The position numbers were made by a program, and so were the translations under genes. The notes beneath the pieces were generated by a model, which searched no databases, was not told the origin of the DNA, and was given only the letters and a program-made list of their open reading frames with translations. 54,476 nt of DNA from Verrucomicrobiia bacterium (GTDB lineage Bacteria > Verrucomicrobiota > Verrucomicrobiia > JABWAM01), in assembly GCA_028687435.1 (NCBI GenBank), contig JAQUAF010000039.1:1-54476 (forward strand), read 5' to 3'. Below, in pieces: positions 1 to 7,689 of the stretch. Each line of letters opens with the position of its first letter. Positions within the stretch are counted from its first letter, which is position 1.

Positions 1-108
1 CTCGGAAAATATTCGTCCGTTAATGGAATGCATGCGGCCAGATTACGTGAACAGAAAAATGGTGTCCAGAATAATCTGCGGGCAATCCTCAGCTTGTCAA
101 GGAGGGGC

Positions 109-1515
109 TTAAATTGAGCCTCCCCTTGCCAAGGGGAGGATTAAGGAGGGGTGCGTCGTGCATCGAGCGTCAAGCCGTCCCGCTGTGGCGGCGGCTCCCG
201 CCGCTCCCAGCAGCGAGAGAATCGGCGTAATGGGAACCAGAAACCGCGCGTGCGCCACGGGACCGGGCAACAGGATGAAAAACAGCGCGATCAGGACGAG
301 AAATCCCCAGTCGGCAAGCCGGAGCCGTTTTTTCCTGATGGCAAGCCGGGACAGGGACAACAGTCCCGCCAGACTGGCGCAATAGATCAGCAACGTGAGC
401 AGGATGATCGGGACACTCAAAAACAGCGGCCAGGTCTGCCTGCCAAAGTATCGTTGAATCGCGGCGCGCACCCCCTCCCGCTGCAACACGGCAAGGGTTC
501 CCTTGTTGCCGGTGGTGATTCCCAATACTTCCAAAAACTCCGTTGCGGGGGGCAGGAAAACGCCAAGGGTTGTTTTCAAGTGCGCAAAGGCATAGGCAAA
601 CGGATGGCTTCCGATGACGTTCAGGCCTTCCTGCCTGCAGAAACGCAGATATTGGGGATCGTTTCGAGGATCAGGAGCGGATTTTTTGAGGGATGTCTCT
701 GCTGTTTCCACCAGCTTTTGCCAGGTTGGAGTCAACTCAATATCCTTGCGGATCTGCGCCAACGCCATGGCATTGTAATGCAAAAGGTTGTAATCCCCCA
801 CGCCTGACAACTGGCCGTAACCCGTTTTGATTTGATTTCTGGCCATCCAGGGAATGAGGACCAGCGCGGCGCCAAGGGCGATGAATGCGCCGCACCTCCA
901 GCGCGCGCGACACCGGAAGGCCGGGAAAAAGGGCAGAAGGATGATCAGGGGCAACGCGAGGGGGCGGACCAGACAGGCCAGACCCAGAAGAAGCCCCGCT
1001 GAAAAGGTTTTAATGGAAACGGAGGCTTTTTTCCTGTCCAAGATCAGGATGAGCGCCAAGGCGAACAAAAAGGAAAACAACGTTTCGGAAAGCAGACGCA
1101 CCGAGGCGGCCACCGCGCATGGAAAAATGGCTTGGATGGCCGAGGCTGCCACGCCGGTTTTTCTGGAAATCAGCATGATGCCCAGACGGAAAGTCAGGAA
1201 ACACAGCGCCACGTCCAGCAGGATTTGAATGAGAATCACCCCGTAAATGTCCATTCGGATTGCCGCCAGACCAAGGGCGATGAAGGCGGGGTAGCCGGGG
1301 CAGCGAAACAATTCGGGCATGCCGTGGGGAATCCCGGAAAATTCCCCGCATGACAGGAGGGTTTTGGCCAGGGCGTGATAGCCGAACGAATCGGGAGTGA
1401 AAAAACGTTCTGTGCCGGATCCTGCCGCAGCAAATGCAAAAAGCCCCAGCCGCAAAAGCAATCCAAGCGCCAGGATGCACCATGGAATCTGTTGAAAAAG
1501 GGGCCTTGTCGCCAT
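109..1515 (-). CDS. polytopic membrane protein, GT-C/ArnT-like glycosyltransferase family
   Basis: This 468-residue protein is highly hydrophobic. A membrane segment lies at about residues 12-30, a luminal-type loop follows, and then come repeated hydrophobic blocks up to about residue 445. The N-terminal loop has the pattern TPDSFGYHALAKTLL and later FRCPGYPAFIAL. These fit the dolichyl-phosphate-mannose/ArnT-like (GT39/GT83, GT-C fold) families, where an acidic residue in the first periplasmic loop serves catalysis. Such enzymes move a sugar from a polyprenyl-phosphate donor onto lipid or protein at the outer face of the inner membrane. The donor and acceptor cannot be read from the sequence. 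The last dozen residues overlap a GC-rich hairpin and may be a read-through extension. This gene lies outside the island, on the chromosome side of tRNA-Cys. Confidence 0.7.
   Translation of the reverse strand: MATRPLFQQIPWCILALGLLLRLGLFAFAAAGSGTERFFTPDSFGYHALAKTLLSCGEFSGIPHGMPELFRCPGYPAFIALGLAAIRMDIYGVILIQILLDVALCFLTFRLGIMLISRKTGVAASAIQAIFPCAVAASVRLLSETLFSFLFALALILILDRKKASVSIKTFSAGLLLGLACLVRPLALPLIILLPFFPAFRCRARWRCGAFIALGAALVLIPWMARNQIKTGYGQLSGVGDYNLLHYNAMALAQIRKDIELTPTWQKLVETAETSLKKSAPDPRNDPQYLRFCRQEGLNVIGSHPFAYAFAHLKTTLGVFLPPATEFLEVLGITTGNKGTLAVLQREGVRAAIQRYFGRQTWPLFLSVPIILLTLLIYCASLAGLLSLSRLAIRKKRLRLADWGFLVLIALFFILLPGPVAHARFLVPITPILSLLGAAGAAATAGRLDARCTTHPSLILPLARGGSI
119..139. terminator. 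perfect inverted repeat at the 3' end of the glycosyltransferase gene
   Basis: Nine-base arms (CCTCCCCTT and AAGGGGAGG) are separated by GCC, so the stem is perfect. The hairpin lies inside the last codons of the minus-strand membrane protein that ends at 109. It could act as a terminator, but there is no strong U tract. The low-complexity C-terminal residues it encodes suggest a dispersed chromosomal repeat that has been read into the gene. Confidence 0.45.
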
Positions 1516-1619
1516 TGGGGTTCATCATGAACAAAACCCGCTTGCCCCGCAAGACCGCAACAATCCGCTTGCGCCCCGGCAGCGGATCAGGTTATGTTCC
1601 GATTTCTTGTCAGGCTGTC

Positions 1620-1694
1620 GGCGGGTTAGCCAAGTGGTAAGGCAGAGCTCTGCAAAAGCTCCATTCGTCGGTTCGACTCCGACACCCGCCTCCA
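1620..1694 (+). tRNA. tRNA-Cys (anticodon GCA)
   Basis: The acceptor arm GGCGGGT pairs perfectly with ACCCGCC. The anticodon loop is CTGCAAA, giving anticodon GCA. The T loop TTCGACT is standard, the discriminator is U as expected for Cys, and CCA is encoded. The gene is intact. Its 3' end is the insertion target of the island that follows. Confidence 0.95.
1674..1692 (+). repeat. attL core, 19-bp direct repeat in tRNA-Cys 3' end
   Basis: These 19 bases cover the 3' side of the T arm and acceptor stem and are identical to 47052-47070. Integration at this site rebuilds the tRNA 3' end, which is how the tRNA stays functional. Confidence 0.88.
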
Positions 1695-1713
1695 CCTTCT
1701 CGGGAAGGTGTTT
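1693..1713 (+). terminator. hairpin terminator just after tRNA-Cys
   Basis: CACCTTC pairs with GAAGGTG around a four-base loop and is followed by TTT. It starts one base past the att core, so the tRNA's terminator is supplied by the island and not by the original chromosome. Confidence 0.5.
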
Positions 1714-1768
1714 CCCCTCTGAAAAAGGGGTTTGGGAGGGTTTGGAAATCGGTCAAAACAACCAAAAA

Positions 1769-1790
1769 CTGTCAGTAAACTGTCAGTAAA
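1769..1790 (+). repeat. paired arm-type integrase sites, left end
   Basis: Two adjoining copies of the 11-mer CTGTCAGTAAA lie between attL and the integrase gene. The same motif occurs as a pair in the same orientation at the right end (46934-46957) and again at 49070-49093. Repeated short motifs flanking the core are typical arm-binding sites for the N-terminal domain of tyrosine integrases. Binding by this integrase is inferred. Confidence 0.6.
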
Positions 1791-1908
1791 ATTGGTTCGG
1801 TAGGGCTGCCCGGCAAGAACTCCAAACCCCTCGCCGCGTACCCTTCCACTGCTCCTTAACGCTGGCCGTCTGGTCTGCGGTAATCTCCTTAACACCGGGA
1901 GAAAACCT

Positions 1909-2979
1909 ATGCCAAACTACCGATTGTTCAAACGCGGAGGAATCTTCTATTCGGAGGATGTCGTCACCAGAAAACAAAAAAGCTTGCGAACCAAGAACCG
2001 GGAGGAAGCCGAAAGGCTGATCTTCCATCGGGCGGAAGCTTCTCGAAATCGGGCCGTCAATCTACAGATTGCCAAAGGCTACCTTGCCGCGATTGATCCG
2101 GAGCTTGCCAAACGAACATGGCAGACTGTCATGGATAAACTCCAAACCTACGGCGGCCCAAGCACCCAGGAACGTTCATCCTGGGCCAACCGCTGCAAGT
2201 TGTTTGATCCCATCCGCCACAAGCCCATTGTCGAGACGACCGCCGCCGACCTTCTTCAAGTCTTGGAAAAGGGAGGATCATCGATAAACCACTATCTGCG
2301 GCGCTATCACAATCTGGCTTTGGGATTGGGCTGGCTGGCTTGGCCGATTCTCCCCAAGCGGCTTTGGCCGCCGATCCGGCATGCGCGGAAGCGTGCCATT
2401 ACCTTGGTGGAACATCAGGGGATTATCGAACGAGAGCCCAACCCGGAACGCCGCCTTTTTTATGAGTTTCTTTGGGAGACGGGGGCTTCCCAAACTGATG
2501 CCGCCCGGTTGACTGCCGATGCCATCAACTGGAAAGAACATACCCTTTTCATTTACCGCCGCAAACTTGAGCATCTGGACCCGGTTCCCGCCCAGATTCG
2601 AGTCGGCCAAAAGTTGGAAGCCATCCTCCGGCAACTCCCCTCCGAAGGGCCGCTTTTTCCCTACCTGCGAAGGGTTGATTGCAAACATCGGGCAACGGAA
2701 TTCCACCAGCGATGCGAAGGACTTGGAATCCATGGAATCTCCCTCCACTCCTATCGTTACGCTTGGGCGGTGCGCGCCCGCGAGGCTGGAATGCCCGAAC
2801 GTTTTGCCCAAGCCGTGCTGGGGCAGGCCAGCAAGGCCGTTCACCGCGCCTATGCCCGGGGAGCGCAAATGAAAGTCCCGTCGCTGGAGATTTACGAATC
2901 CCAGAATGGCGGACAAAAGATCGTTCCGTTCAAAACCGGGGCGGCCAGGGAAGAACCTCAAAAATCACAGACGGGTTAG
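1909..2979 (+). CDS. tyrosine recombinase/integrase of the tRNA-Cys island
   Basis: The protein has 356 residues. An N-terminal arm/core-binding region (about 1-160) precedes a catalytic domain. Box II is clear: His280-Ser-Tyr-Arg283, then the nucleophile Tyr315 in the context VHRAYARG. Lys219 is a candidate for the beta-hairpin lysine. The usual first catalytic arginine of the TGxR box is replaced: the sequence reads TGASQTD, with Ser194 at the Arg position. I recall this variant from integrases of the Verrucomicrobia/Planctomycetes group, so it need not mean loss of activity. The start is supported by GGAGA eight bases upstream. Position beside tRNA-Cys and the paired arm motifs marks it as the island's own integrase. 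Its 3' end overlaps the convergent gene at 2976 by four bases. Confidence 0.9.
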   Translation: MPNYRLFKRGGIFYSEDVVTRKQKSLRTKNREEAERLIFHRAEASRNRAVNLQIAKGYLAAIDPELAKRTWQTVMDKLQTYGGPSTQERSSWANRCKLFDPIRHKPIVETTAADLLQVLEKGGSSINHYLRRYHNLALGLGWLAWPILPKRLWPPIRHARKRAITLVEHQGIIEREPNPERRLFYEFLWETGASQTDAARLTADAINWKEHTLFIYRRKLEHLDPVPAQIRVGQKLEAILRQLPSEGPLFPYLRRVDCKHRATEFHQRCEGLGIHGISLHSYRYAWAVRAREAGMPERFAQAVLGQASKAVHRAYARGAQMKVPSLEIYESQNGGQKIVPFKTGAAREEPQKSQTG

Positions 2980-3326
2980 GAAGAACATTCTTGATTGGAT
3001 TGACAGGGGAGGGGGGCGTTGCCGATCTTTCGGCGGCCAAGGTTGTGTTTTCGGGCGTTTTTTTCCTTCCAGTGAAAGACGGTCGCCCGGGTGGCCCGGT
3101 CAAGCCATTGGATGTCCTGGGCAAGCTCCAGGATTTGAACCGCCGCAAAGTATTTCGGCGCATTGGGCGCCGGGCTGCCAAGAGGCTTCAATAGCTTTTT
3201 GGCAATCAACACCGGAATGTCATGCGGCTGGAATCCGAGATGTTTTGCCGCCTCCTCAGCATGCAAACGCGCAGGGAGTGACAATGCTGAATTTTCCAAA
3301 GAATGGCATGAGGCGGAAGTTCTCAT
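2976..3326 (-). CDS. small HTH-like conserved protein next to integrase
   Basis: This is a 116-residue protein. Residues about 18-75 (LPARLHAEEAAKHLGF followed by DIPVLIAKKLLKPLG) read as a helix-turn-helix of the MerR/excisionase type, and the C-terminus is basic. I recognise the pattern as a conserved small protein beside phage-type integrases in Verrucomicrobia, but I cannot name a characterised member. Its place beside the integrase suggests a recombination directionality factor or a repressor of the integrase; this is inference. The first 17 residues look poorly conserved, so the true start may lie further in. Confidence 0.6.
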   Translation of the reverse strand: MRTSASCHSLENSALSLPARLHAEEAAKHLGFQPHDIPVLIAKKLLKPLGSPAPNAPKYFAAVQILELAQDIQWLDRATRATVFHWKEKNARKHNLGRRKIGNAPLPCQSNQECSS

Positions 3327-3379
3327 AGAGTTTTTGGTGCGAGCTATGAGGTCTGTATTTTCGAGTTCCCGGTAAAAGA

Positions 3380-4609
3380 CTACCTTTCCATTTCGACGCC
3401 CTTTTCCCTTTCGGTACGCTTTTGAGGACGACGGCGAACGGAATTTAAAACGGCATCAATTTCTTCCGCCCCAATACCTGCTCCGGCGATCTCCTTTTCC
3501 GGCACAGTCTCCAGAAGGTTCATGACCTTTAAGGATTGATATGATGAAATACCCGCATCGATCAGTCTGATTTCGACCTGTTCCAGGGCCGTGTGCAACC
3601 GCTGAATGTCCGGCAGTTCCCGCCGCACGCTTTCAAACCAGATGTGCAACGCCCCCTCGCGACCGGACCCGCGTGCAATCCGGAGGGCAAGCTCCTCCAC
3701 GGACAAGGAGGCTGGCAACCTTTCCACTGCCGAGATATGGAATTTTGAATCGCCATAGATGACATGATCGTGATTCGGATCAGCCTGCCGGAGCGAAGCG
3801 ATGATTCCTTTCCAATCGTCCGAGTTGTTGATCTTGGACAATTCCGTTCTGGGCACCACTTCCCATTCCGGTTGTGGAGTTTCAATCGGGAGCACGGCCC
3901 AGCCCTGTTTCCATGAGGCGTATTTTTTTCCGTTGGTAACCACATGATCCAAGAGGTCGATGCCGGCGATTTTCAATCCCTTTACCACAATTTCCGTGGA
4001 GCGGATGTCATCCGAGCTTGGCGACGGGTCCCCGCTGGGATGGTTGTGGCTCAAAATGACTTGGTTGGTTTTGACTTTTCCGGCAATTCGCTGAAGCTCT
4101 CTCAATACCATTTGCGGGTTCATAAAGGTGGCGTTGATCGCGCCCACGGATAGTGTGGCGGAATGGACGGCCTTTTTATTGCGGTTGAGAAATGCCACCT
4201 TCAATACTTCCATGTAAGGAGTTCGCAAGGTCCAGGTGAGCTTCGCAAAGTCTTCCGGTTTTTCGATGACGGCCCCCACGATATTGAAAGACGGAATGAC
4301 CCCCTTGATGTAGTCTGGCAGAATGCTGGAAATGACGTCTCCCTCCTTGAACGCCTCCGCCAAGCGTTGTGGTGAGTGAGGATTTCTTAGCGCCTCGGCG
4401 CGGACCTTTTCCACGAAAGAACGATCCTTTGGAAAAAATCCATCCTGATAGGAAAGCTGAAAACCGGGTAACAAATATTGATCCAACTCCCTTTTGATGT
4501 TTGCAGCCGCTTGAGTGACCTTGATGTCATGAGCATTCAGATGCGCTTGAATCTCCGCATTGCTGATAGGTGTTGTTTGGCTGGCTTCAGGTATGTTCTG
4601 CGTGGGCAT
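3380..4609 (-). CDS. RadC-type JAB/MPN metal-binding domain protein
   Basis: The 409-residue protein has a central RadC (JAB/MPN+) domain at about residues 130-245. The metal-site signature is complete: HNHPSGDPSPSSDD, with two His and one Asp as ligands. Typical RadC proteins are about 220 residues. This one has extra N-terminal (about 125) and C-terminal (about 160) regions with no motif I recognise. RadC-like genes are common on plasmids and conjugative elements, where their molecular role is unsettled; the old assignment to DNA repair has been withdrawn for the E. coli gene. It is the last gene of the minus-strand transfer module, 25 bp downstream of the coupling protein. Confidence 0.8.
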   Translation of the reverse strand: MPTQNIPEASQTTPISNAEIQAHLNAHDIKVTQAAANIKRELDQYLLPGFQLSYQDGFFPKDRSFVEKVRAEALRNPHSPQRLAEAFKEGDVISSILPDYIKGVIPSFNIVGAVIEKPEDFAKLTWTLRTPYMEVLKVAFLNRNKKAVHSATLSVGAINATFMNPQMVLRELQRIAGKVKTNQVILSHNHPSGDPSPSSDDIRSTEIVVKGLKIAGIDLLDHVVTNGKKYASWKQGWAVLPIETPQPEWEVVPRTELSKINNSDDWKGIIASLRQADPNHDHVIYGDSKFHISAVERLPASLSVEELALRIARGSGREGALHIWFESVRRELPDIQRLHTALEQVEIRLIDAGISSYQSLKVMNLLETVPEKEIAGAGIGAEEIDAVLNSVRRRPQKRTEREKGVEMER

Positions 4610-4634
4610 AGAAGGAGTTGTTTATTCCGAGTTT

Positions 4635-6500
4635 TCATTCTATTGGCTGGTGTTCGTCGTCCTGGGTATCTTGCCGGATTCGCTTTTTGAGCCACTTGGC
4701 TTCCTGGATCTGCCTTTTGACCCGCTGAACGATGATTTCACGTCGAATGGTTCGGGCAAAAATCATTCCGATGGAAAAGAGCAGAGCGGTGATGGGCCAG
4801 TTGACGATGATCGGTTTATTCCAGAATTTCATCCACACTCTTAAATCCACCGTCCCGGGAAGCCATTCCCATCGGATGGCGGGATAATGGGAAAACAACA
4901 GGCAGAGAACCAAACCTGTGATCATTAGGGCGGTGGATTGCTGGCGTTCGTCGGGGCTGCTCATGGCGGTTTGGGGGTGAGAACGTTGACGTTGTTTGAA
5001 TTGGACTTTGCAAAAATTGAGTCCATTGCTGAATTTCCGGCCCGCTTGGAAGAAGACGGCGTCCACGATGCCATTGTTTCTGGCAGTGCCGGTTCGGAGC
5101 CGGGTAAAAACGATCGGCAAAAGGATATGCTTCACTTGGGGACTGAATGAGGCGTTCACGTTGCGATTGCCCGAAAGCAAGGGAGTCAGGATGTTTCGGC
5201 TTTCACCGGCGCTGACCGTTTCAATGATCTGCCAATCCTCGCCAACGACATCGGCGGCAAATTTGTTTGTTTGCGCCTCGTCATTGGCATGAAAAATCTT
5301 GGTTAGAAGATTTCCGAAAAGCCCCTTCATCCAAGGCTCGCCCTGCTGCCCTCCAAGTTGAGCCAGGACCGTGGGAAGATTCTGACCGATATAGACCGTG
5401 GAGGTTTTCGAGGAGCGGGCAGTTTGTTGGAAAACCATGTCATAAGAAGTGACGAAGTGTTGGAATTCATCCGCCCAGATAAAACAGGGGCGGCGGCTGG
5501 TTTCGGATGCGGCCCGGCGTCGTTCCACGGCCTTCTGGAAAAGAAATTTAACAATGACCCCGGCGATGCGTCCGGCTTGGTCAAATTCCTTCACGGGCAG
5601 ATCCACCACGATGATTTTTCCCCGGTCAATGGCGTCTTCGGGGGTGAACGTGGTATCCGTGCAGAATTTTTGGCGGATGGGTGTGCGCAAGAGCGGATCA
5701 GCGAGTCCCTCCCACGTTTCCGTGATGCCGGACCGTTGCCGGTCGCCCATCGTCGGAAAATCGTTCAGGAAATAGTTGACGGCCCGTTTGATGTCGAAGT
5801 CTCCCTTCTGTTTAAGAAAGGCTTTCACACAAGCACGGCAACATTTGGAGGTTTTCTTCCACTGCTCATCATCGGCTTCTTCGTCGGACTTGGGAGCTGT
5901 CAGAATAATGTCCGAGACGGCGGGCAGGGTGAGCGGCTCGTCCAGTGCGCACTGGAGTTGAATGGCGTTGGAGATCAGGCGAACGCACGCGCGTTCCCAA
6001 AAGTCAGGATTGAGTTTCTGTCCACCCTTGGATTCGACCAAATCCTGAAGTTGTCGAAACAGGTTGACCAGATTGAGGGTCAACCCGGCACCGCGGCCGG
6101 AACGGTGCAGTTCGTAATCGAAGATATTGAAGGATTCCTGGCTTTCGGTTACCCGGATGATGTCTTTTTCCCGTCCGGTTAATCTGGCCAGTTCCATCCA
6201 GTAGTTGGCTTCGTCCACTTTCACACAGAGGACAATGCCCCCAGCACCCAAGTGGAGCATCTTGATGGCCAGCATATCGGCGCTCCCGCTCGATTTGCCG
6301 GAACCGGTGGCACCCAAAATCAAGATTCCCTGGCAGGCATCGCCGATATTCCACTCATCCCCGGTCGGGAGTCGAAAGATGGGAGCGGAAAGCGCCCATG
6401 ATCTGGACGAGGAGCCGGACGAATCGTTTTGTTCCCGGATCGGATTGGCCAATGGCGGAGACAGCTTCCGCGGGAAATGGAATGGAGTTGAAAAAATCAT
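4635..6500 (-). CDS. type IV coupling protein (VirD4/TraD/TraG-like ATPase)
   Basis: With ATG at 6500 the protein has 621 residues. The Walker A motif GATGSGKSS is at about residues 63-71. A KIIVVDLPV strand follows near 310, and the Walker B-like FIWADEFQHF lies near 350. This is the conjugative DNA-transfer ATPase that links the relaxosome to the secretion channel at the inner membrane. Two hydrophobic segments occur near the C-terminus (about 505-580) and not at the N-terminus, where VirD4 and TraG proteins normally carry theirs. The topology is therefore inverted compared with the textbook family. An in-frame TTG at 6527 would extend the protein by nine residues but lies inside the RelB operator palindrome, so I prefer the ATG. 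Expression may be affected by that operator 17 bp upstream. Confidence 0.85.
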   Translation of the reverse strand: MIFSTPFHFPRKLSPPLANPIREQNDSSGSSSRSWALSAPIFRLPTGDEWNIGDACQGILILGATGSGKSSGSADMLAIKMLHLGAGGIVLCVKVDEANYWMELARLTGREKDIIRVTESQESFNIFDYELHRSGRGAGLTLNLVNLFRQLQDLVESKGGQKLNPDFWERACVRLISNAIQLQCALDEPLTLPAVSDIILTAPKSDEEADDEQWKKTSKCCRACVKAFLKQKGDFDIKRAVNYFLNDFPTMGDRQRSGITETWEGLADPLLRTPIRQKFCTDTTFTPEDAIDRGKIIVVDLPVKEFDQAGRIAGVIVKFLFQKAVERRRAASETSRRPCFIWADEFQHFVTSYDMVFQQTARSSKTSTVYIGQNLPTVLAQLGGQQGEPWMKGLFGNLLTKIFHANDEAQTNKFAADVVGEDWQIIETVSAGESRNILTPLLSGNRNVNASFSPQVKHILLPIVFTRLRTGTARNNGIVDAVFFQAGRKFSNGLNFCKVQFKQRQRSHPQTAMSSPDERQQSTALMITGLVLCLLFSHYPAIRWEWLPGTVDLRVWMKFWNKPIIVNWPITALLFSIGMIFARTIRREIIVQRVKRQIQEAKWLKKRIRQDTQDDEHQPIE

Positions 6501-6516
6501 GTTTCCAAGCTTGCGT

Positions 6517-6538
6517 CTGTATCTCAATTGAGATACAG
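6517..6538. promoter_or_regulatory. 22-bp perfect palindrome, toxin-antitoxin operator
   Basis: The sequence from CTGTATCTC through its mirror GAGATACAG is a perfect 22-bp palindrome. It sits 18 bp upstream of the antitoxin start on the plus strand and 16 bp upstream of the coupling protein start on the minus strand. RelB/DinJ antitoxins repress their own promoters through such palindromes, so this is the expected operator. Its shared position suggests the antitoxin may also affect the coupling protein gene. Confidence 0.75.
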
Positions 6539-6556
6539 TAAGGCATAAAGGAGAGA

Positions 6557-6823
6557 ATGATGGCTAAAACCGCAATGATTCATGCCCGCATAGAGCCGAA
6601 TTTGAAAAGTTCGGTGGAGGAACTTTTTCATCATTTGGGATTGTCGACATCCGAGGCCATCAAGCTGTTTTTCCAGCAAGTCAAATTGCACCGGGGCTTG
6701 CCTTTTGAAGTGCGGGTGCCGAATCGGGTTACGCGCCGTGTCTTCAGCCAAACCGATCGGCGCGTAGGGATAAAACGTTTCAAGGATAAAGAGGAATTGT
6801 TTAAAGACCTGGGTTTGCGATGA
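6557..6823 (+). CDS. RelB/DinJ-family antitoxin
   Basis: This 88-residue protein has an N-terminal ribbon-helix-helix (about residues 5-48, from AMIHARIEPNLK to SEAIKLFFQQV), the DNA-binding dimer of RelB/DinJ. Its C-terminal part should wrap and neutralise the toxin. Two ATG codons are adjacent (6557, 6560); a GGAG lies just upstream and either could be used. The stop overlaps the toxin start in an ATGA. The pair is inserted in the opposite direction to the transfer genes on both sides, so it works as an independent unit that stabilises the island. Confidence 0.88.
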   Translation: MMAKTAMIHARIEPNLKSSVEELFHHLGLSTSEAIKLFFQQVKLHRGLPFEVRVPNRVTRRVFSQTDRRVGIKRFKDKEELFKDLGLR

Positions 6824-7089
6824 GGGTTCCTGTCCGCACCAATCAATTCCGTCGCGACGTCAAGCTGGCCATGAAGCGAGGGAAGGATATGGCCAAGTTG
6901 GAACGGGTTTTGTCGTGCCTGATCGATGAAAGCGTCTTGGATGTTCGGTTGCGGGATCATTCTCTCAAAGGTGGGTACGCGGGGCGGCGTGAGTGTCATA
7001 TCGAACCGGATTGGTTGCTGGTTTACAAACTGGAGCCAGGAACGGTGATTTTTGAACGCTTGGGAACGCATGCGGACTTGTTTGAGTGA
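6820..7089 (+). CDS. YafQ/RelE-family mRNA interferase toxin
   Basis: The protein has 89 residues and the compact RelE/YafQ fold. The C-terminal part reads HSLKGGYAGRRECHIEPDW then LLVYKLEPGTVIFERLGTHADLFE, which matches the YafQ catalytic region. The key residues are the His in HSLKG, the Asp of EPDW, and the penultimate Phe with the His of GTHADLF. YafQ toxins cut mRNA in the ribosomal A site. The start ATG overlaps the antitoxin stop, so translation of the two is coupled. Confidence 0.88.
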   Translation: MRVPVRTNQFRRDVKLAMKRGKDMAKLERVLSCLIDESVLDVRLRDHSLKGGYAGRRECHIEPDWLLVYKLEPGTVIFERLGTHADLFE

Positions 7090-7098
7090 GAAAAAGGG

Positions 7099-7680
7099 CT
7101 ACCGCCATATCCACCAGCGTTTCTTCTTTTGATTTTGTTCTTGTTGTCGTTTGGCTTGTTCGGCTTGTTCGATTTCCTCCAGTTTTTGCAGGGTGGCATT
7201 GAGTTTTTCCCGGGTTTCCTGGAGTTGCCTGGCGGAGGCTTGGATTTTCTCCTCGTGTTGAGCAAGGTCTTGACGGGTTTGATTCTTGAGATTTTCAAGC
7301 TCGGCGCTGGTCCTTTGAAGCTGCCGGTCCTTGTCTTGAATAATCTCCCGTTGCCGTTGGAGGGCGCTACCATCGTATTCCCCGGCTTCAAGGGGAAGAT
7401 CTGGGGGTGAAACGGCATGAGGTTCCAATGTGGAGGGAATCAGCCACCCTTGCGGTTTTTCCACGAACGTGACGATTTGTTCGTGTTGGAGGATTTCGTT
7501 GTCCAAGGCATGTGGCGCAATCCAAACATCGCGCTGACGTTCGATGCTGCGATACCGGCCTTCGCCTTGTTGCCCTTCGTCCGGTGATTCGGTGACTTGA
7601 ACGACAACCGGACGATTCGGTGGCGTATGACATCCTGTCAGCAGAAAGGCGGCGGCTAAAGTTAGAGAAAGAGTTTTCAT
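7099..7680 (-). CDS. lipoprotein with long coiled coil, transfer operon
   Basis: The 193-residue protein begins with a lipoprotein signal: a hydrophobic stretch, then LLTGC, with Cys17 as the likely lipidated residue. From about residue 105 to 185 it is a charged, Gln-rich coiled coil. It ends in a basic cluster followed by WWIWR. The gene ends ten bases from the convergent toxin gene and starts 9 bp downstream of the VirB10-like gene, in one operon with the channel subunits. A role as an outer-membrane pilotin or periplasmic spacer for the secretion channel, like VirB7 or TraV, is plausible but unproven; no VirB7 signature is visible. Confidence 0.75.
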   Translation of the reverse strand: MKTLSLTLAAAFLLTGCHTPPNRPVVVQVTESPDEGQQGEGRYRSIERQRDVWIAPHALDNEILQHEQIVTFVEKPQGWLIPSTLEPHAVSPPDLPLEAGEYDGSALQRQREIIQDKDRQLQRTSAELENLKNQTRQDLAQHEEKIQASARQLQETREKLNATLQKLEEIEQAEQAKRQQEQNQKKKRWWIWR

Positions 7681-7689
7681 GGGGATGAA

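Noticed and set aside
151..807. Plus-strand reading frame opposite the glycosyltransferase gene
   Set aside because: Low-complexity Gln/Arg/Gly-rich translation, antisense of a clear membrane protein; shadow frame.
3380..4609. DNA repair function for the RadC-like protein
   Set aside because: RadC-type JAB proteins are abundant on mobile elements and the repair role is no longer supported; only the domain is reported.
6501..6527. TTG start extending the coupling protein by nine residues
   Set aside because: It lies within the perfect operator palindrome and has no ribosome-binding site; the ATG at 6500 is simpler.
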